Assembly: GCF_036013915.1 (NCBI RefSeq)
Contig: NZ_CP107899.1
Coordinates: forward strand, 6,200,001-6,264,000
Direction of reading: 5' to 3'
DNA length: 64,000 nt
DNA from: Streptomyces sp. NBC_00464
GTDB lineage: Bacteria > Actinomycetota > Actinomycetes > Streptomycetales > Streptomycetaceae
The position numbers and the translations under genes are program-made. Shown one piece after another: positions 7,743-18,401 of the stretch (positions within the stretch are counted from its first letter, which is position 1; each line of letters opens with the position of its first letter). The notes below the pieces were generated by a model that saw only the letters and a program-made list of their open reading frames with translations, did no database searches and was not told where the DNA came from.

Positions 7743-9760
7743 TACGCGGCCCTCCTGCTGTAGCCCTGAACGTCCTTGACCAGACCCGCGATCGAGTCGG
7801 CCCGCAGCTCGTCGAGCGTGACGGCGGTGCCGCCCAGCTCACCCGCGAGGCTCACGGCGAGCCCGAGCCGTACGGGCCCCGACTCGCAGTCCACGACGAC
7901 GGAGGCGATGCCCTCGGCCTCATGCAGCCGCGCCGCCCGCGAGGCCAACGCCACCGGCTCCGGCCCCCCGGTCGCCCGCCCGTCGGTCACCACGACCAGC
8001 AACGGCCGCCGCGAAGGATCGCGCAGCCGCTCCACCCGCAGCACGTCATGCGCCTTCAACAGCCCGGCGGCCACCGGGGTGCGACCCCCGGTCGGCAGCA
8101 TCTCCAGCCGCGCGGCGGCGGCGTCCACGGACGACGTCGGCGGCAGCACCACCTCGGCGTCCTTGCCCCGGAAGGTGATCAGCCCGACCTTGTCCCGCCG
8201 CTGGTAGGCATCCATCAGCAGGGACAGCACCGCACCCTTCACGGCGGTCATCCGCTGCCGGGCGGCCATCGACCCGGACGCGTCCACGACGAACAGCACG
8301 AGGTTCCCCTCGCGCCCTTCCCGCACCGCCTGCCGCAGATCGTCCCGCCGCACCACCAGACCCCGGCCCGACCGGCCCCGCGCCCGCTGATGCGGGGCCG
8401 CGGCCTGCACGGTCGCGGCCAGATGGAGCTTGGTCAGCGCACCCTGCGGACGCCGCGCACCGGTCGTCCGCCCGTGCTCGGTACGCGCCCGGGACCGCCG
8501 CCCCGCCGCGCCCTCGCCGAGACCGGGCACGCTCAGCATCTTCGTACGGAACGGCTCACCGGCCCGTACGGGCTGCTGCTCGCCGCTTCCGCCGGCCTGC
8601 CCCTGTTCCTTCTCGCCGCCCTGCTCGGGGACGGACTGCGCGGGCGTGTCGTCGGCCCCGCCCTCGCCCTGCGGCGGCGTGTCGGGCCCGTCGCCCTCCG
8701 GCGGCCGGCCACCGCCACCCGGGCCGTCCGGGTCCGGATCGTCGTCCTCGGAGCTGTTCTGCTCCAGCGTGTCGTCGAGCTTGTCCTCGTCGAGCCCCGG
8801 CGCGTCGAACGGATTGCGCCGGCGCCGGTGGGGGAGTGCGAGCAGGGCGGCCTGCCGTACGTCCTCGGCGAGTACGTCCGTACGCCCCGCCCAGGCTGCC
8901 AGCGCCGTGGCGGTCCGGGCCATCACGATGTCGGCCCGCATCCCGTCGACCTCGAAGGCGGCACAGGTGGCCGCGATCTGCCGCAATGCACCGTCGCCGA
9001 GCCGGACTTGAGGGAGAAGCGCCCGCGCGGCCACGATCCTGGCCCGCAACGCGCCTTCCTCGTCGGCCCACTTGGCGGCGAAGCTCGCGGGATCGTCGTC
9101 GTACGCGAGCCGGCGCCGTACGACCTCGACCCGCAGATCGGTCTCGCGGGAGGCGGCGACCTCGACGGTCAGCCCGAAGCGGTCGAGGAGTTGGGGCCTG
9201 AGCTCCCCCTCCTCCGGGTTCATGGTCCCGACCAGCAGGAAGCGCGCGGCATGCCGTACGGAGACGCCTTCGCGCTCCACGTACGAGGCGCCCATGGCCG
9301 AAGCGTCGAGCAGGACGTCGACCAGGTGATCATGCAACAGGTTGACTTCGTCGACATACAGAATGCCCCGGTTCGCGGCAGCCAGAAGCCCCGGCTCGAA
9401 GGCTTTGACGCCTTCGGTGAGCGCTCGCTCGATGTCGAGCGATCCGACCAGTCGGTCTTCGGATGCGCCGACAGGCAGCTCGACGATGCTTGCTGGGCGC
9501 GACGCTTTTGATGTGGCCTCGTGCGGCCCATCAGGGCATGTGGGGTCAGGCAAATCGGGGGCGCACGAGAACCGGCAGCCGACAACGACGTCGACCTCGG
9601 GCAAGAGGGTTGCAAGCGCACGGACGGTCGTGGACTTCGCTGTTCCCTTTTCGCCACGCACGAGCACTCCGCCCACGGCAGGGCTGATGGCATTGAGTAG
9701 CAGAGCGAGCCGGAGACTGTCCTGCCCGACAATCGCGGTGAACGGATATGGCCTACTCAT
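7742..9760 (-). CDS. Putative cobaltochelatase subunit: AAA ATPase (ChlI-like) fused to VWA domain (ChlD-like)
   Basis: A 672-residue protein. Residues 1 to about 330 are a BchI/ChlI-type AAA+ ATPase with the P-loop VRGEKGTAKSTTVRAL near residue 35 and the Walker B stretch GILYVDEVNLLHDHLV near residue 133. An acidic Pro/Gly linker (about 335-400) leads to a von Willebrand A domain whose MIDAS motif VVDASGSMAARQRMTA lies near residue 485. It probably powers CobN, replacing the separate CobS and CobT subunits of Pseudomonas. The start ATG has AAGGAG nine bases upstream. The first roughly 145 codons use many AT-ending or rare codons (AGT, AGG, CCA, TAT, CTA, AAA), unlike the rest of the gene. 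A CRISPR-like remnant lies just upstream. Confidence 0.9.
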   Translation of the reverse strand: MSRPYPFTAIVGQDSLRLALLLNAISPAVGGVLVRGEKGTAKSTTVRALATLLPEVDVVVGCRFSCAPDLPDPTCPDGPHEATSKASRPASIVELPVGASEDRLVGSLDIERALTEGVKAFEPGLLAAANRGILYVDEVNLLHDHLVDVLLDASAMGASYVEREGVSVRHAARFLLVGTMNPEEGELRPQLLDRFGLTVEVAASRETDLRVEVVRRRLAYDDDPASFAAKWADEEGALRARIVAARALLPQVRLGDGALRQIAATCAAFEVDGMRADIVMARTATALAAWAGRTDVLAEDVRQAALLALPHRRRRNPFDAPGLDEDKLDDTLEQNSSEDDDPDPDGPGGGGRPPEGDGPDTPPQGEGGADDTPAQSVPEQGGEKEQGQAGGSGEQQPVRAGEPFRTKMLSVPGLGEGAAGRRSRARTEHGRTTGARRPQGALTKLHLAATVQAAAPHQRARGRSGRGLVVRRDDLRQAVREGREGNLVLFVVDASGSMAARQRMTAVKGAVLSLLMDAYQRRDKVGLITFRGKDAEVVLPPTSSVDAAAARLEMLPTGGRTPVAAGLLKAHDVLRVERLRDPSRRPLLVVVTDGRATGGPEPVALASRAARLHEAEGIASVVVDCESGPVRLGLAVSLAGELGGTAVTLDELRADSIAGLVKDVQGYSRRAA

Positions 9761-9833
9761 GCGGCATCACTCCTTCGAGTGCCTGCGATTGATTCCGAAG
9801 AGGCGCGGTTTCTCTCGCCCGTAGAGTCGAGCC

Positions 9834-9922
9834 CTGCTCCCCACCGATGAGGGGATGTTCCGCTCCTGCACGACCACCTGGTCGAGCTGCTGCGCTGCTC
9901 CCCGCTGCTGCGGGGATCGTCG
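9834..9922. CRISPR. Two-repeat remnant resembling a type I-E CRISPR array
   Basis: Two 28-nt units, at 9834-9861 and 9895-9922, start exactly 61 bp apart, the period of type I-E arrays, and enclose one 33-nt spacer (9862-9894). Both begin CTGCTCCCC and share GGGGAT around a 7-nt centre; I count 21 of 28 identities. The second unit has a perfect CCCCGC/GCGGGG stem and the first has one mismatch. No third unit occurs at either side and no cas gene is in the window. It occupies the only sizeable gap in the cobD-to-cobI series. Confidence 0.5.
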
Positions 9923-9928
9923 GGACGC

Positions 9929-12900
9929 TCACCCGTCCCCCTCCAGATCACCCTCAAGTTCGAGGTAGGTCGCCCGGAGTCGGTCCAGGGTTTCCTGGTC
10001 CGGCTCCGCCCACAGCCCTCGCTCGGCCGCCTCCAGCAACCGTTCCGAAATACCGCGCAGTGCCCAGGGGTTGGACTTCCGCATGAACGCCTGGTTCTCG
10101 GGTGAGAACACGTACTCCGCCGACAGTCGCTCGTACATCCAGTCGTCGACCACCCCCGCCGTCGCGTCGTACCCGAACAGGTAGTCCACGGTCGCCGCCA
10201 TCTCGAAGGCGCCCTTGTATCCATGCCTCCTCATGGCGCTCATCCACCTGGGGTTCACTACCCGCGCCCGGAAGACACGGTGTGTCTCTTCGCTCAAGGT
10301 CCTGGTTTTTACCTGATCCGGCGTCGCGGAATCCCCCACGTACGCCTCAGGTGACTCACCGCTCAGGTGCCGCACCATGGCGACCATGCCACCGTGGTAC
10401 TGGAAGTAGTCATCCGCGTCGTGGATGTCATGTTCCCTCGTATCGACATTTTTCGCCGCCACCGCGATCCGCCGGAACGCCGTCTCCATGTCCCCGCGCG
10501 CCGCCCGCCCCTCAAGGCCGCGCCCGTACGCGTAACCGCCCCAGACGGCGTACACCTCGGCCAGGTCCGCATCGCTGCGCCAGTTCCGCGCGTCGATCAG
10601 CGGCAGCAGCCCCGCCCCGTACGCCCCCGGCTTCGAGCCGAAGATGCGTGCCGTGGCCCGTCGGCGGTCACCGTGGACCGCCGTGTCCTCGTCGGCGTGC
10701 GCCCGTACGTAGTTGGCGTCGGCCGGCTCGTCCAGCTCCGCCACCGCGCGCACCGCGTCGTCGATCAACCCCACCACGTGCGGGAACGCGTCCCGGAAGA
10801 AGCCCGAGATGCGGACCGTCACATCGATGCGCGGCCGGCCCAGCTCGCTCACCGGCACCACCTCGAAGCCGGTCACCCGGCGCGAGGCGTCGTCCCACAC
10901 CGGGCGGCAGCCGAGCAGCGCCAGGATCTCCGCGATGTCGTCGCCCTGGGTGCGCATGGCGGAGGTGCCCCACACGGTGAGGCCGACCGACTTCGGGTAG
11001 TCGCCCGTGTCGGCGAGGTACCGGGCGATCAGCGAGTCCGCGAGGGACTGGCCGACCTCCCACGACAGCCGGGACGGAATCGCCTTCGGGTCCACGGAGT
11101 AGAAGTTGCGGCCCGTCGGCAGGACGTTCACGAGTCCGCGCGTCGGCGAACCCGAGGGTCCCGCAGGGACGAAACCGCCGTTCAGCGCCAGCAGGATGTG
11201 GTCGATCTCGTCCGTCGTCCGGGCCAGCCGGGGCACGACCTCCTCGCAGGCGAAGCCCAGGACGGCGACGGCGTCCGGGAGTTCGAAGCCCAGCACCTTC
11301 CGCGCCAGGCCGGCCACCGCCGAGAGCTCCCAGCCGTGCGCCTCCATGCCCTCCGCGAGCCGGCGGCACAGCTGCTCCAGCAGATCGATCGCGTCCGCGC
11401 CCGTCCGCGCCGGGCCGTCCACCAGTGCGCTCAGCTCGGCCGGCACCTTCACGGCCGCGCCCGGCTCGCCCAGCAGCTCCTTCTCGCTGAGCCCGAAGTG
11501 CTCGGCGATGGCCGCCCGCAGACCGGGCAGCGCGTTTGCCGTGCCGCCCCAGACCTGCGAGGCACGCAGTACCGCGAGGACCAGGTTGACCCGGGCCTCG
11601 TCGACCGGGCCGCCGCCCAGGATGTGCAGACCGTCGCGGATCTGGACGTCCTTGATCTCGCAGAGGTAGCCGTCGATGTGCATGACGAACGAGTCGAAGG
11701 CGTCGTCGCCCGGCTGCTCGTCGACATGCAGGTCGTGGTGGAGCTCCGCGGCCTTGACCAGCGTCCAGATCTGCGCCCGCACGGCGGGTGCCTTCGTCGG
11801 GTCCAGGTCGCTGACCAGTGCGTACTCGTCGAGCAACTGCTCCAGCTTCGCCAGGTCGCCGTAGGTGTCGGCGCGGGCCATCGGCGGGACGAGGTGGTCC
11901 ACCACCGTGGCGTGGCCGCGGCGCTTGGCCTGGGTGCCCTCGCCCGGGTCGTTGACGATGAACGGGTAGATCAGCGGCAGTTCGCCGAGCACCGCGTCGG
12001 GGCCGCAGCCGGCGGACAGGCCGAGGCCCTTGCCGGGCAGCCACTCCATCGTGCCGTGCTTGCCCATGTGGACGACGGCGTCCGCGCCGAAGGTGTTCTC
12101 CAGCCAGCGGTAGGTGGCCAGGTAGTGGTGCGAGGGCGGCATGTCCGGGTCGTGATAGATCGCGATCGGGTTCTCGCCGAACCCGCGCGGCGGCTGGATC
12201 AGCACCACCACGTTCCCGAACTGGAGTGAGGCGAGGACGATGTCGTCGCCGTCCAGGTACAACTGGCCCGGCGGCTCGCCCCAGTGCTCCAGCATGGAGT
12301 CCCGCATCGCCGGGTCCAGCTTCGCGAACCACTCCCGGTAGTCCGCCAGCGGCACCCGCGCGGGAGCTGCCGCGAGCTGTTCCTCGGTCAGCCACTCCAC
12401 GTCATGGCCACCGGCGTTGATGAGGCGGTGGATCAGCTCGTCGCCGTTGTCCGGGTGGCCCTCGACGCCGTAACCGGCGTCGCGCAGGGCGTCCAGGACA
12501 CGGACGGCGGAGGCGGGCGTGTCCAGGCCGACCGCGTTGCCGACGCGGGAGTGCTTGGTGGGGTAGGCGGTGAAGACCAGGGCGAGCTTCTTCTCGGCGT
12601 TGGTCTTGTGCTTGAGGACGGCATGGCGCACGGCGATCCCGGCGACGCGGGCCGCGCGCTCGGGGTCGGCGCGGTACACCGGAACCCCGTCCGGGCCCTG
12701 CTCCTTGAAGGAGAACGGCACGGTGACGAGGCGGCCGTCGAACTCGGGGATGGCGACCTGCATCGCCGCGTCCATGGGGGAGAGCGCGGCGTCCGACGCG
12801 TCCCATGCCGCCCGCGAGGACGTCAGGCACAGCCCCTGAAGGACCGGCACGTTCAGATCGGCGAGCGCGCCGATGTCCCAGGCCTCGTCGTCACCCCCGG

Positions 12901-13603
12901 CGGAGGCGTCCGACGCGCGGGTGCCGCCGGCCGCGAGCACCGTGGCGACCAGGGCGTCGGCCCGGCCGAGGAGCTCGTAAAGACCGGCGTCCGCGCCGCG
13001 CAGCGAACCGCAGTACACCGGAAGGGCGTTGGCGCCGCGCGCCTCGACGGCGTCGCACAGCACGTCGACGAACGAGGTGTTGCCGGAGAGGTGGTGCGCC
13101 CGGTAGAAGAGCACGCCGACGGTCGGGCGGCCCTCGGTGAACGTACGGCTGCCGTGCAGACCCCACTCCGGCATCTTCTGCGGTTCGGCGAAACCGTGCC
13201 CCGTCAGCAGGACGGTGTCGGAGAGGAAGCGGGCCAGTTCGACGAGGTTCCCCGGGCCGCCCTCCACCAGGTAGCGCAGCGCCTCGGCGACGACCCCGGC
13301 CGGTACGGACGACTCGGCCATCAGCTCCGCGTCCGGCACGGCCTCGCCGCCGAGCAGCACGGTCGGGATGCCCGACGCCTTGAGCGCGGCGAGCCCGTCC
13401 TCCCAGGCACGCTTGCCGCCCAGCAGGCGGACCACGGCGACGGAGGAGCCCTCGATCAGCGCGGGGAGTTCCTCGTGGACGTCGATACGGGTCGGGTTGC
13501 CGATCCGGAAGGGTGCGCCCGAGGCGCGGGCGGCGAGGAGGTCGGTGTCGGCGGTCGACAACAACAGCACGGTGCTCAGCGGGGCGGTCAGTGGGGCGTT
13601 CAT
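9929..13603 (-). CDS. cobN: Cobaltochelatase large subunit
   Basis: A 1224-residue CobN/BchH-family protein that binds the corrin and inserts cobalt, driven by an AAA/VWA partner. Typical stretches are [12 protein letters not shown] near residue 60, [17 protein letters not shown] near residue 160, [19 protein letters not shown] near residue 520 and [19 protein letters not shown] in the C-terminal third. The frame is open for a further 740 bases upstream, but that part is out-of-frame cobQ. The ATG at 13603 (MNAPLTAPL) overlaps the cobQ stop as ATGA and gives the family length. Around 10230-10450 codon choice is less GC-biased (for example AGG AGG CAT GGA) than in the rest of the gene. Confidence 0.95.
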   Translation of the reverse strand: MNAPLTAPLSTVLLLSTADTDLLAARASGAPFRIGNPTRIDVHEELPALIEGSSVAVVRLLGGKRAWEDGLAALKASGIPTVLLGGEAVPDAELMAESSVPAGVVAEALRYLVEGGPGNLVELARFLSDTVLLTGHGFAEPQKMPEWGLHGSRTFTEGRPTVGVLFYRAHHLSGNTSFVDVLCDAVEARGANALPVYCGSLRGADAGLYELLGRADALVATVLAAGGTRASDASAGGDDEAWDIGALADLNVPVLQGLCLTSSRAAWDASDAALSPMDAAMQVAIPEFDGRLVTVPFSFKEQGPDGVPVYRADPERAARVAGIAVRHAVLKHKTNAEKKLALVFTAYPTKHSRVGNAVGLDTPASAVRVLDALRDAGYGVEGHPDNGDELIHRLINAGGHDVEWLTEEQLAAAPARVPLADYREWFAKLDPAMRDSMLEHWGEPPGQLYLDGDDIVLASLQFGNVVVLIQPPRGFGENPIAIYHDPDMPPSHHYLATYRWLENTFGADAVVHMGKHGTMEWLPGKGLGLSAGCGPDAVLGELPLIYPFIVNDPGEGTQAKRRGHATVVDHLVPPMARADTYGDLAKLEQLLDEYALVSDLDPTKAPAVRAQIWTLVKAAELHHDLHVDEQPGDDAFDSFVMHIDGYLCEIKDVQIRDGLHILGGGPVDEARVNLVLAVLRASQVWGGTANALPGLRAAIAEHFGLSEKELLGEPGAAVKVPAELSALVDGPARTGADAIDLLEQLCRRLAEGMEAHGWELSAVAGLARKVLGFELPDAVAVLGFACEEVVPRLARTTDEIDHILLALNGGFVPAGPSGSPTRGLVNVLPTGRNFYSVDPKAIPSRLSWEVGQSLADSLIARYLADTGDYPKSVGLTVWGTSAMRTQGDDIAEILALLGCRPVWDDASRRVTGFEVVPVSELGRPRIDVTVRISGFFRDAFPHVVGLIDDAVRAVAELDEPADANYVRAHADEDTAVHGDRRRATARIFGSKPGAYGAGLLPLIDARNWRSDADLAEVYAVWGGYAYGRGLEGRAARGDMETAFRRIAVAAKNVDTREHDIHDADDYFQYHGGMVAMVRHLSGESPEAYVGDSATPDQVKTRTLSEETHRVFRARVVNPRWMSAMRRHGYKGAFEMAATVDYLFGYDATAGVVDDWMYERLSAEYVFSPENQAFMRKSNPWALRGISERLLEAAERGLWAEPDQETLDRLRATYLELEGDLEGDG

Positions 13604-15141
13604 GCGCGTGCTCCAGGTGCTCCGGGTGCGATGAAGGGAAGTCCTGCCGGTGCGCCCGACTCGATCAGTCGCCACAGCGCATCGGTGTCCGCGTGTTCTT
13701 CGATGAGGTCGCCGAGGCGGTCGAGCTGTTCCTCGCGCAGCTCGGCGAAGCAGGTGTCGGGGGCGGGGACGAAACGCCGGCCGGCGGCCCGTGCGACCTC
13801 CGTCAGGAAGCGGCGGCGGAAGGCGTCGCTCTCCAGCGAGCCGTGCCAGTGGGTGCCCCACACCGAGCCGGCCCGGCAGCCGTCGAGGCGCCCGCCCTGC
13901 CCGTCGGTGAGGAACGGCTCGCCGCCTCGCACGTCCGCGACGCCGTGGTGGATCTCGTATCCCTCGACGGGGGCGCCGAGGGCCTCGCCGACCGGCCGGG
14001 CGAGAGTCTTCTCGCGGTCGAACCGGATGCGTACGGGAAGGAGTCCGAGCGCGTCGACCTGCCCGGCGTGCGACTCGACGTCGTCCTCGATCTCCTCGCC
14101 GAGGATCTGGTAGCCGCCGCAGATGCCGAGCACCGGACGGCCCTCGGCGGCCCGCCGCAGCAGTGCGTCGGCGAGCCCGCGTTCGTGCAGCCAGGCGAGC
14201 GCCTTCACGGTGCCGCGGGTACCGGGCACGATGACGAGATCGGCGTCGTGCAGTTCCTCGGCGCGGTCCACGAACCGCACCACGACGCCCGGTTCGGCGG
14301 CGAGTGCGTCCACGTCGGTGAAGTTGGACATCAGCGGCACGGCGCACACGGCGACGCGCAGGATGTCCTCGCCGTGCGGCGGGGCGACGACCGACTCCCG
14401 TACGGTGCCGCGCAGCGAGACCCGCAGCCCGTCCTCCTCGTCGATGCCGAGGCCGTGGGCGAACGGCAGTACCCCGTAGGTCGGCCGTCCCGTCAGATCG
14501 CGCAGCATATCCAGGCCGGGTTCCAGCAGCGAGACGTCGCCACGGAACTTGTTGACCAGGTAGCCGGCGATCAGCGCCTGGTCCTCCGCCGAGAGCAGCG
14601 CCGTCGTACCGAAGAACGAGGCGAAGACCCCTCCGCGGTCGATGTCGCCGACGACCACCACCGGGAAGCGCGCCGCCCGTGCGATGCCCATGTTCACGAT
14701 GTCCGTGCGCCGCAGATTGATCTCGGCCGGACTGCCCGCCCCCTCGCAGATCACTGCGTCATACGTGCCCCGAAGCTGCTCCAGGCAGTCCACCACGGTG
14801 GACAGAAGCGATTCCTGCCGGCCGCCGTGGTAGCCGCGGGCGCTCATCTCGCCGACCGGACGCCCCATCAGGACGACCTGGCTGGAGCGGTCGCTGCCGG
14901 GCTTGAGCAGCACCGGGTTCATCAGTGCGGTCGGCTCCACCCGGGCGGCCTGGGCCTGCATGGCCTGCGCGCGGCCGATCTCGGCGCCCTCGCGGGTGAC
15001 GAAGGAGTTGAGCGACATGTTCTGCGCCTTGAACGGCGCCACCTTCACGCCCCGGCGCACCAGCCAGCGGCAGATGCCGGCGGTGACGACGCTCTTGCCC
15101 GCGTCCGATGTGGTCCCGGCGACCAGCAGTCCGCCGCTCAT
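13600..15141 (-). CDS. cobQ: Cobyric acid synthase
   Basis: A 513-residue glutamine-dependent amidotransferase that amidates the b, d, e and g side chains of adenosylcobyrinate diamide. The N-terminal nucleotide-binding motif is [18 protein letters not shown], followed by [13 protein letters not shown] and [13 protein letters not shown]. The C-terminal GATase1-like domain has [16 protein letters not shown] (nucleophile Cys near residue 345) and [10 protein letters not shown]. The longer frame to 15810 is rejected because it would overlap cobD. ATG 15141 overlaps the cobD stop as ATGA. Confidence 0.95.
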   Translation of the reverse strand: MSGGLLVAGTTSDAGKSVVTAGICRWLVRRGVKVAPFKAQNMSLNSFVTREGAEIGRAQAMQAQAARVEPTALMNPVLLKPGSDRSSQVVLMGRPVGEMSARGYHGGRQESLLSTVVDCLEQLRGTYDAVICEGAGSPAEINLRRTDIVNMGIARAARFPVVVVGDIDRGGVFASFFGTTALLSAEDQALIAGYLVNKFRGDVSLLEPGLDMLRDLTGRPTYGVLPFAHGLGIDEEDGLRVSLRGTVRESVVAPPHGEDILRVAVCAVPLMSNFTDVDALAAEPGVVVRFVDRAEELHDADLVIVPGTRGTVKALAWLHERGLADALLRRAAEGRPVLGICGGYQILGEEIEDDVESHAGQVDALGLLPVRIRFDREKTLARPVGEALGAPVEGYEIHHGVADVRGGEPFLTDGQGGRLDGCRAGSVWGTHWHGSLESDAFRRRFLTEVARAAGRRFVPAPDTCFAELREEQLDRLGDLIEEHADTDALWRLIESGAPAGLPFIAPGAPGARA

Positions 15142-16181
15142 GTCGGTCTCCGTCCTGAGAGTCGAGGTGCTGCGGTACGTGGCGCTGCTGTACGGGTTCC
15201 TGCGGTACGGGTCCCCGTGGTGCGGGCCCCCGCGATCCTTCGTGCCGCGAGCCCCGCGCCCAGGCGGGCGGCCACGCTCACGCCGAGGGCCAGCGCGCTC
15301 ACCCGGCGCGACAGCCGTACGGCCCGTTCGATGTCCTCGGTCTCCACCGCACGGCCCGTCTCCCCGTTGAGCACGGGGCGGTGCTCGACCCGGCCGCCGT
15401 AGGCGAGCGTCCCGCCGAGCCGTACGCCGAGCGCGCCCGCGAACGAGGCCTCCACCGGGCCCGCGTTGGGACTCGGGTGCTTGGCCGCGTCCGCCCGCCA
15501 GGCCCGGACCGCTCCTCGCGGGTCCCCTCCTGCCGCCACGGCGAGCAGGGCCGTCAGCCGGGCGCCCGGCCAGCCCGCGACGTCGTCGAGGCGGGCCGAG
15601 GCCCAGCCGTAACGCCGGTAGCGGGGCGACTTGTGGCCGACCATCGCGTCGAGCGTGTTGGCGGCGCGGAAGCCGGCGAGTCCGGGGACTCCGCCCAGCG
15701 CGCCCCACACCAGGGCGCCGACGACGGCGTCCGAGGTGTTCTCGGCGACGGACTCCACGACGGCGCGGGCGATCTGCGGCCCGTCCAGGGACTGCGGGTC
15801 GCGGCCGCACAGATGCGGCAGCCGTTCACGGGCCAGTTCGATGTCCCCGGCGGCGAGCGCGCCACCGATGGCCCTGGCCTCGCGCCCCAGCGAGGTACCG
15901 CCGATGACGGACCAGGTGGTGGCGGCGGTCAGGGCGACGGAAGCGGCGGGGTGGCGGCGCAGGGCGCGGGAGGCCAGTGCGGCACCCCCGGCGGCGCCTC
16001 CGGCGCAGACCAGGGTGTGCAGGGCGCCCCACCCGCGGTGGTCGCGCCACAGACGGCGTTCGACGCCTGCCGCGGCCCGCCCGAAGGCGGCGACCGGGTG
16101 GCCCCTGCGGGGGTCACCGAGCAGCAGATCGCCGATCAGACCGGCTGTGGCGCCGTACGCGAAGATGCGATCGGCACGCAC
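15138..16181 (-). CDS. cobD: Adenosylcobinamide-phosphate synthase, CobD/CbiB type
   Basis: A 347-residue membrane protein that joins the aminopropanol arm to adenosylcobyric acid. Family motifs include [17 protein letters not shown] at residues 19-35, [19 protein letters not shown] and [19 protein letters not shown] in the centre, and [19 protein letters not shown] later. The last 30 residues are an Ala/Arg/Thr/Pro tail with a short [18 protein letters not shown] repeat that is unlikely to be part of the fold. The GTG start ([10 protein letters not shown]) has no strong ribosome site. It is the first cobalamin enzyme downstream of the B12 riboswitch and a candidate 25-codon leader ORF ends four bases upstream. 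Confidence 0.93.
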   Translation of the reverse strand: MRADRIFAYGATAGLIGDLLLGDPRRGHPVAAFGRAAAGVERRLWRDHRGWGALHTLVCAGGAAGGAALASRALRRHPAASVALTAATTWSVIGGTSLGREARAIGGALAAGDIELARERLPHLCGRDPQSLDGPQIARAVVESVAENTSDAVVGALVWGALGGVPGLAGFRAANTLDAMVGHKSPRYRRYGWASARLDDVAGWPGARLTALLAVAAGGDPRGAVRAWRADAAKHPSPNAGPVEASFAGALGVRLGGTLAYGGRVEHRPVLNGETGRAVETEDIERAVRLSRRVSALALGVSVAARLGAGLAARRIAGARTTGTRTAGTRTAAPRTAAPRLSGRRPT

Positions 16182-16184
16182 GGT

Positions 16185-16262
16185 TCAGCCGGCCGTTGCG
16201 CCTCGAAGGACCTTGGGGCCTGTTCTGAGTTGCACAGGAGCGAACGCACGGCAGCCGGGCAT
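16185..16262 (-). CDS. Candidate 25-residue leader ORF between the B12 riboswitch and cobD
   Basis: An ATG-initiated frame (MPGCRAFAPVQL...) ends with TGA at 16185-16187, three bases before the cobD GTG. The motif GTGAGGAC stands about ten bases before the ATG, a better ribosome site than anything next to cobD itself. It could deliver ribosomes to cobD by termination-reinitiation. It could equally be a chance frame in the riboswitch expression platform; no homology supports it. Confidence 0.3.
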   Translation of the reverse strand: MPGCRAFAPVQLRTGPKVLRGATAG

Positions 16263-16299
16263 GGCGATATGTCCTCACTCAGGGTCCGCGCCCTGGTTC

Positions 16300-16475
16300 G
16301 ACGTGACGGCGACGAGAGTCTCCTGGCTTCCGGATCCGCAGTTCCCCCGGGCCTTCCAGTCCGCTTGCGTGGACCGTGACTTCCAGTGGTGGGGGACTGC
16401 TCCCCGGTGACAGTGGCGGGACCGCGCCGGATTCGCACCGGCTTCCTCTGCTGTCGCCGTAATGGCTCCGGCAGT
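16300..16475 (-). promoter_or_regulatory. Cobalamin riboswitch
   Basis: On the minus strand, GGAAGCCGGTGCGAATCC (about 16430-16447) is followed by the core GCGGTCCCGCCACTGTCA and CCGGGGAGC, and then by the B12 box GAAGCCAGGAGACTCTCGTC at 16311-16330. These are the conserved elements of the AdoCbl riboswitch in order. The 130-nt interval to the cobD start would hold the expression platform; I see no clear U-tract terminator, so control of translation initiation is likely. The exact outer boundaries are estimated. Confidence 0.92.
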
Positions 16476-16600
16476 CCACCACGCTCTGCGAACGCCCGTC
16501 AACTTGCCGTTGACCTGCGGCGGTGCAGTGTGCGCAGACGCACATCGGGCCGGGCGCACACGAGGTGCGTCCGGCCCGATACGGGTGGGAGTGGTGGGGC

Positions 16601-16834
16601 TCAGGCGACGATCAGGTAGATGCCGTAGGCCACGGCCGCCGCGCACAGTCCGAAGCAGACGTACGCACCGGCGCGGGCCAGCACGAGCGATCCGCCCGAC
16701 GATCCGCCCTGTGCCGCCGGTTCGGGCTGCTTGGAGAGGCCGACGATGCCGAGGGTGAAGAGGCCCACCAGCGCGACGGTGGCGACGAGGGAGACACCGA
16801 AGACGGTGCCGAGGGCTGCCCAGTCGATGTTCAT
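16601..16834 (-). CDS. Small two-TM membrane protein, unknown function
   Basis: 77 residues with two hydrophobic helices (about 8-33 and 52-75) joined by a Gly/Ser/Pro-rich loop containing KQPEPAAQGG. I do not recognise a characterised family. It starts 44 bp downstream of the pit stop in the same direction, so it is probably cotranscribed with the phosphate transporter. The ATG has AAGGACAGATCTCC upstream as a plausible ribosome site. Codon use is normal for the region. Confidence 0.7.
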   Translation of the reverse strand: MNIDWAALGTVFGVSLVATVALVGLFTLGIVGLSKQPEPAAQGGSSGGSLVLARAGAYVCFGLCAAAVAYGIYLIVA

Positions 16835-16878
16835 GGAGATCTGTCCTTACCGGAGGCTCTGAGACCGTAGGGGGTCGC

Positions 16879-18165
<1,287 letters not shown>

Positions 18166-18212
18166 TTACCCAGGCAATCGTTCGACGTCAGTGGCACGTG
18201 GACCGTAGGCAA

Positions 18213-18234
18213 CCTGAGTGAACGGAAGATGAAC
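18213..18234 (-). promoter_or_regulatory. PHO box (PhoP-binding direct repeat) upstream of pit
   Basis: On the minus strand two adjacent 11-nt units, GTTCATCTTCC and GTTCACTCAGG, match the streptomycete PHO-box unit (GTTCACC followed by four loose bases). A weaker third unit (TTGCCTACGGT) follows. They lie about 48 bp before the pit start codon. The same region is also 5' to the divergent aldolase gene. Confidence 0.72.
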
Positions 18235-18401
18235 TGAGCAGGGCGTTGTGGTGACCCCAACCGGAGTGCTGCCGCCCTTTTCGTCCGCCGTGCGACGGCT
18301 GGATTCCGGCACAGGCCGGTGTGGGCCCGGAATCCGGAGTTCGGCCGGGCCTTCGGGGGAGGGGCGGCAGCGGGCCGCTCATCCGTTGAAAGGATCTTCG
18401 T

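Noticed and set aside
10367..12229. 620-residue plus-strand frame opposite cobN
   Set aside because: Antisense shadow, with composition biased to His/Arg/Gln.
13604..14347. Upstream extension of cobN giving a 1472-residue protein
   Set aside because: It is out-of-frame cobQ; the ATG at 13603 in an ATGA overlap gives the family length.
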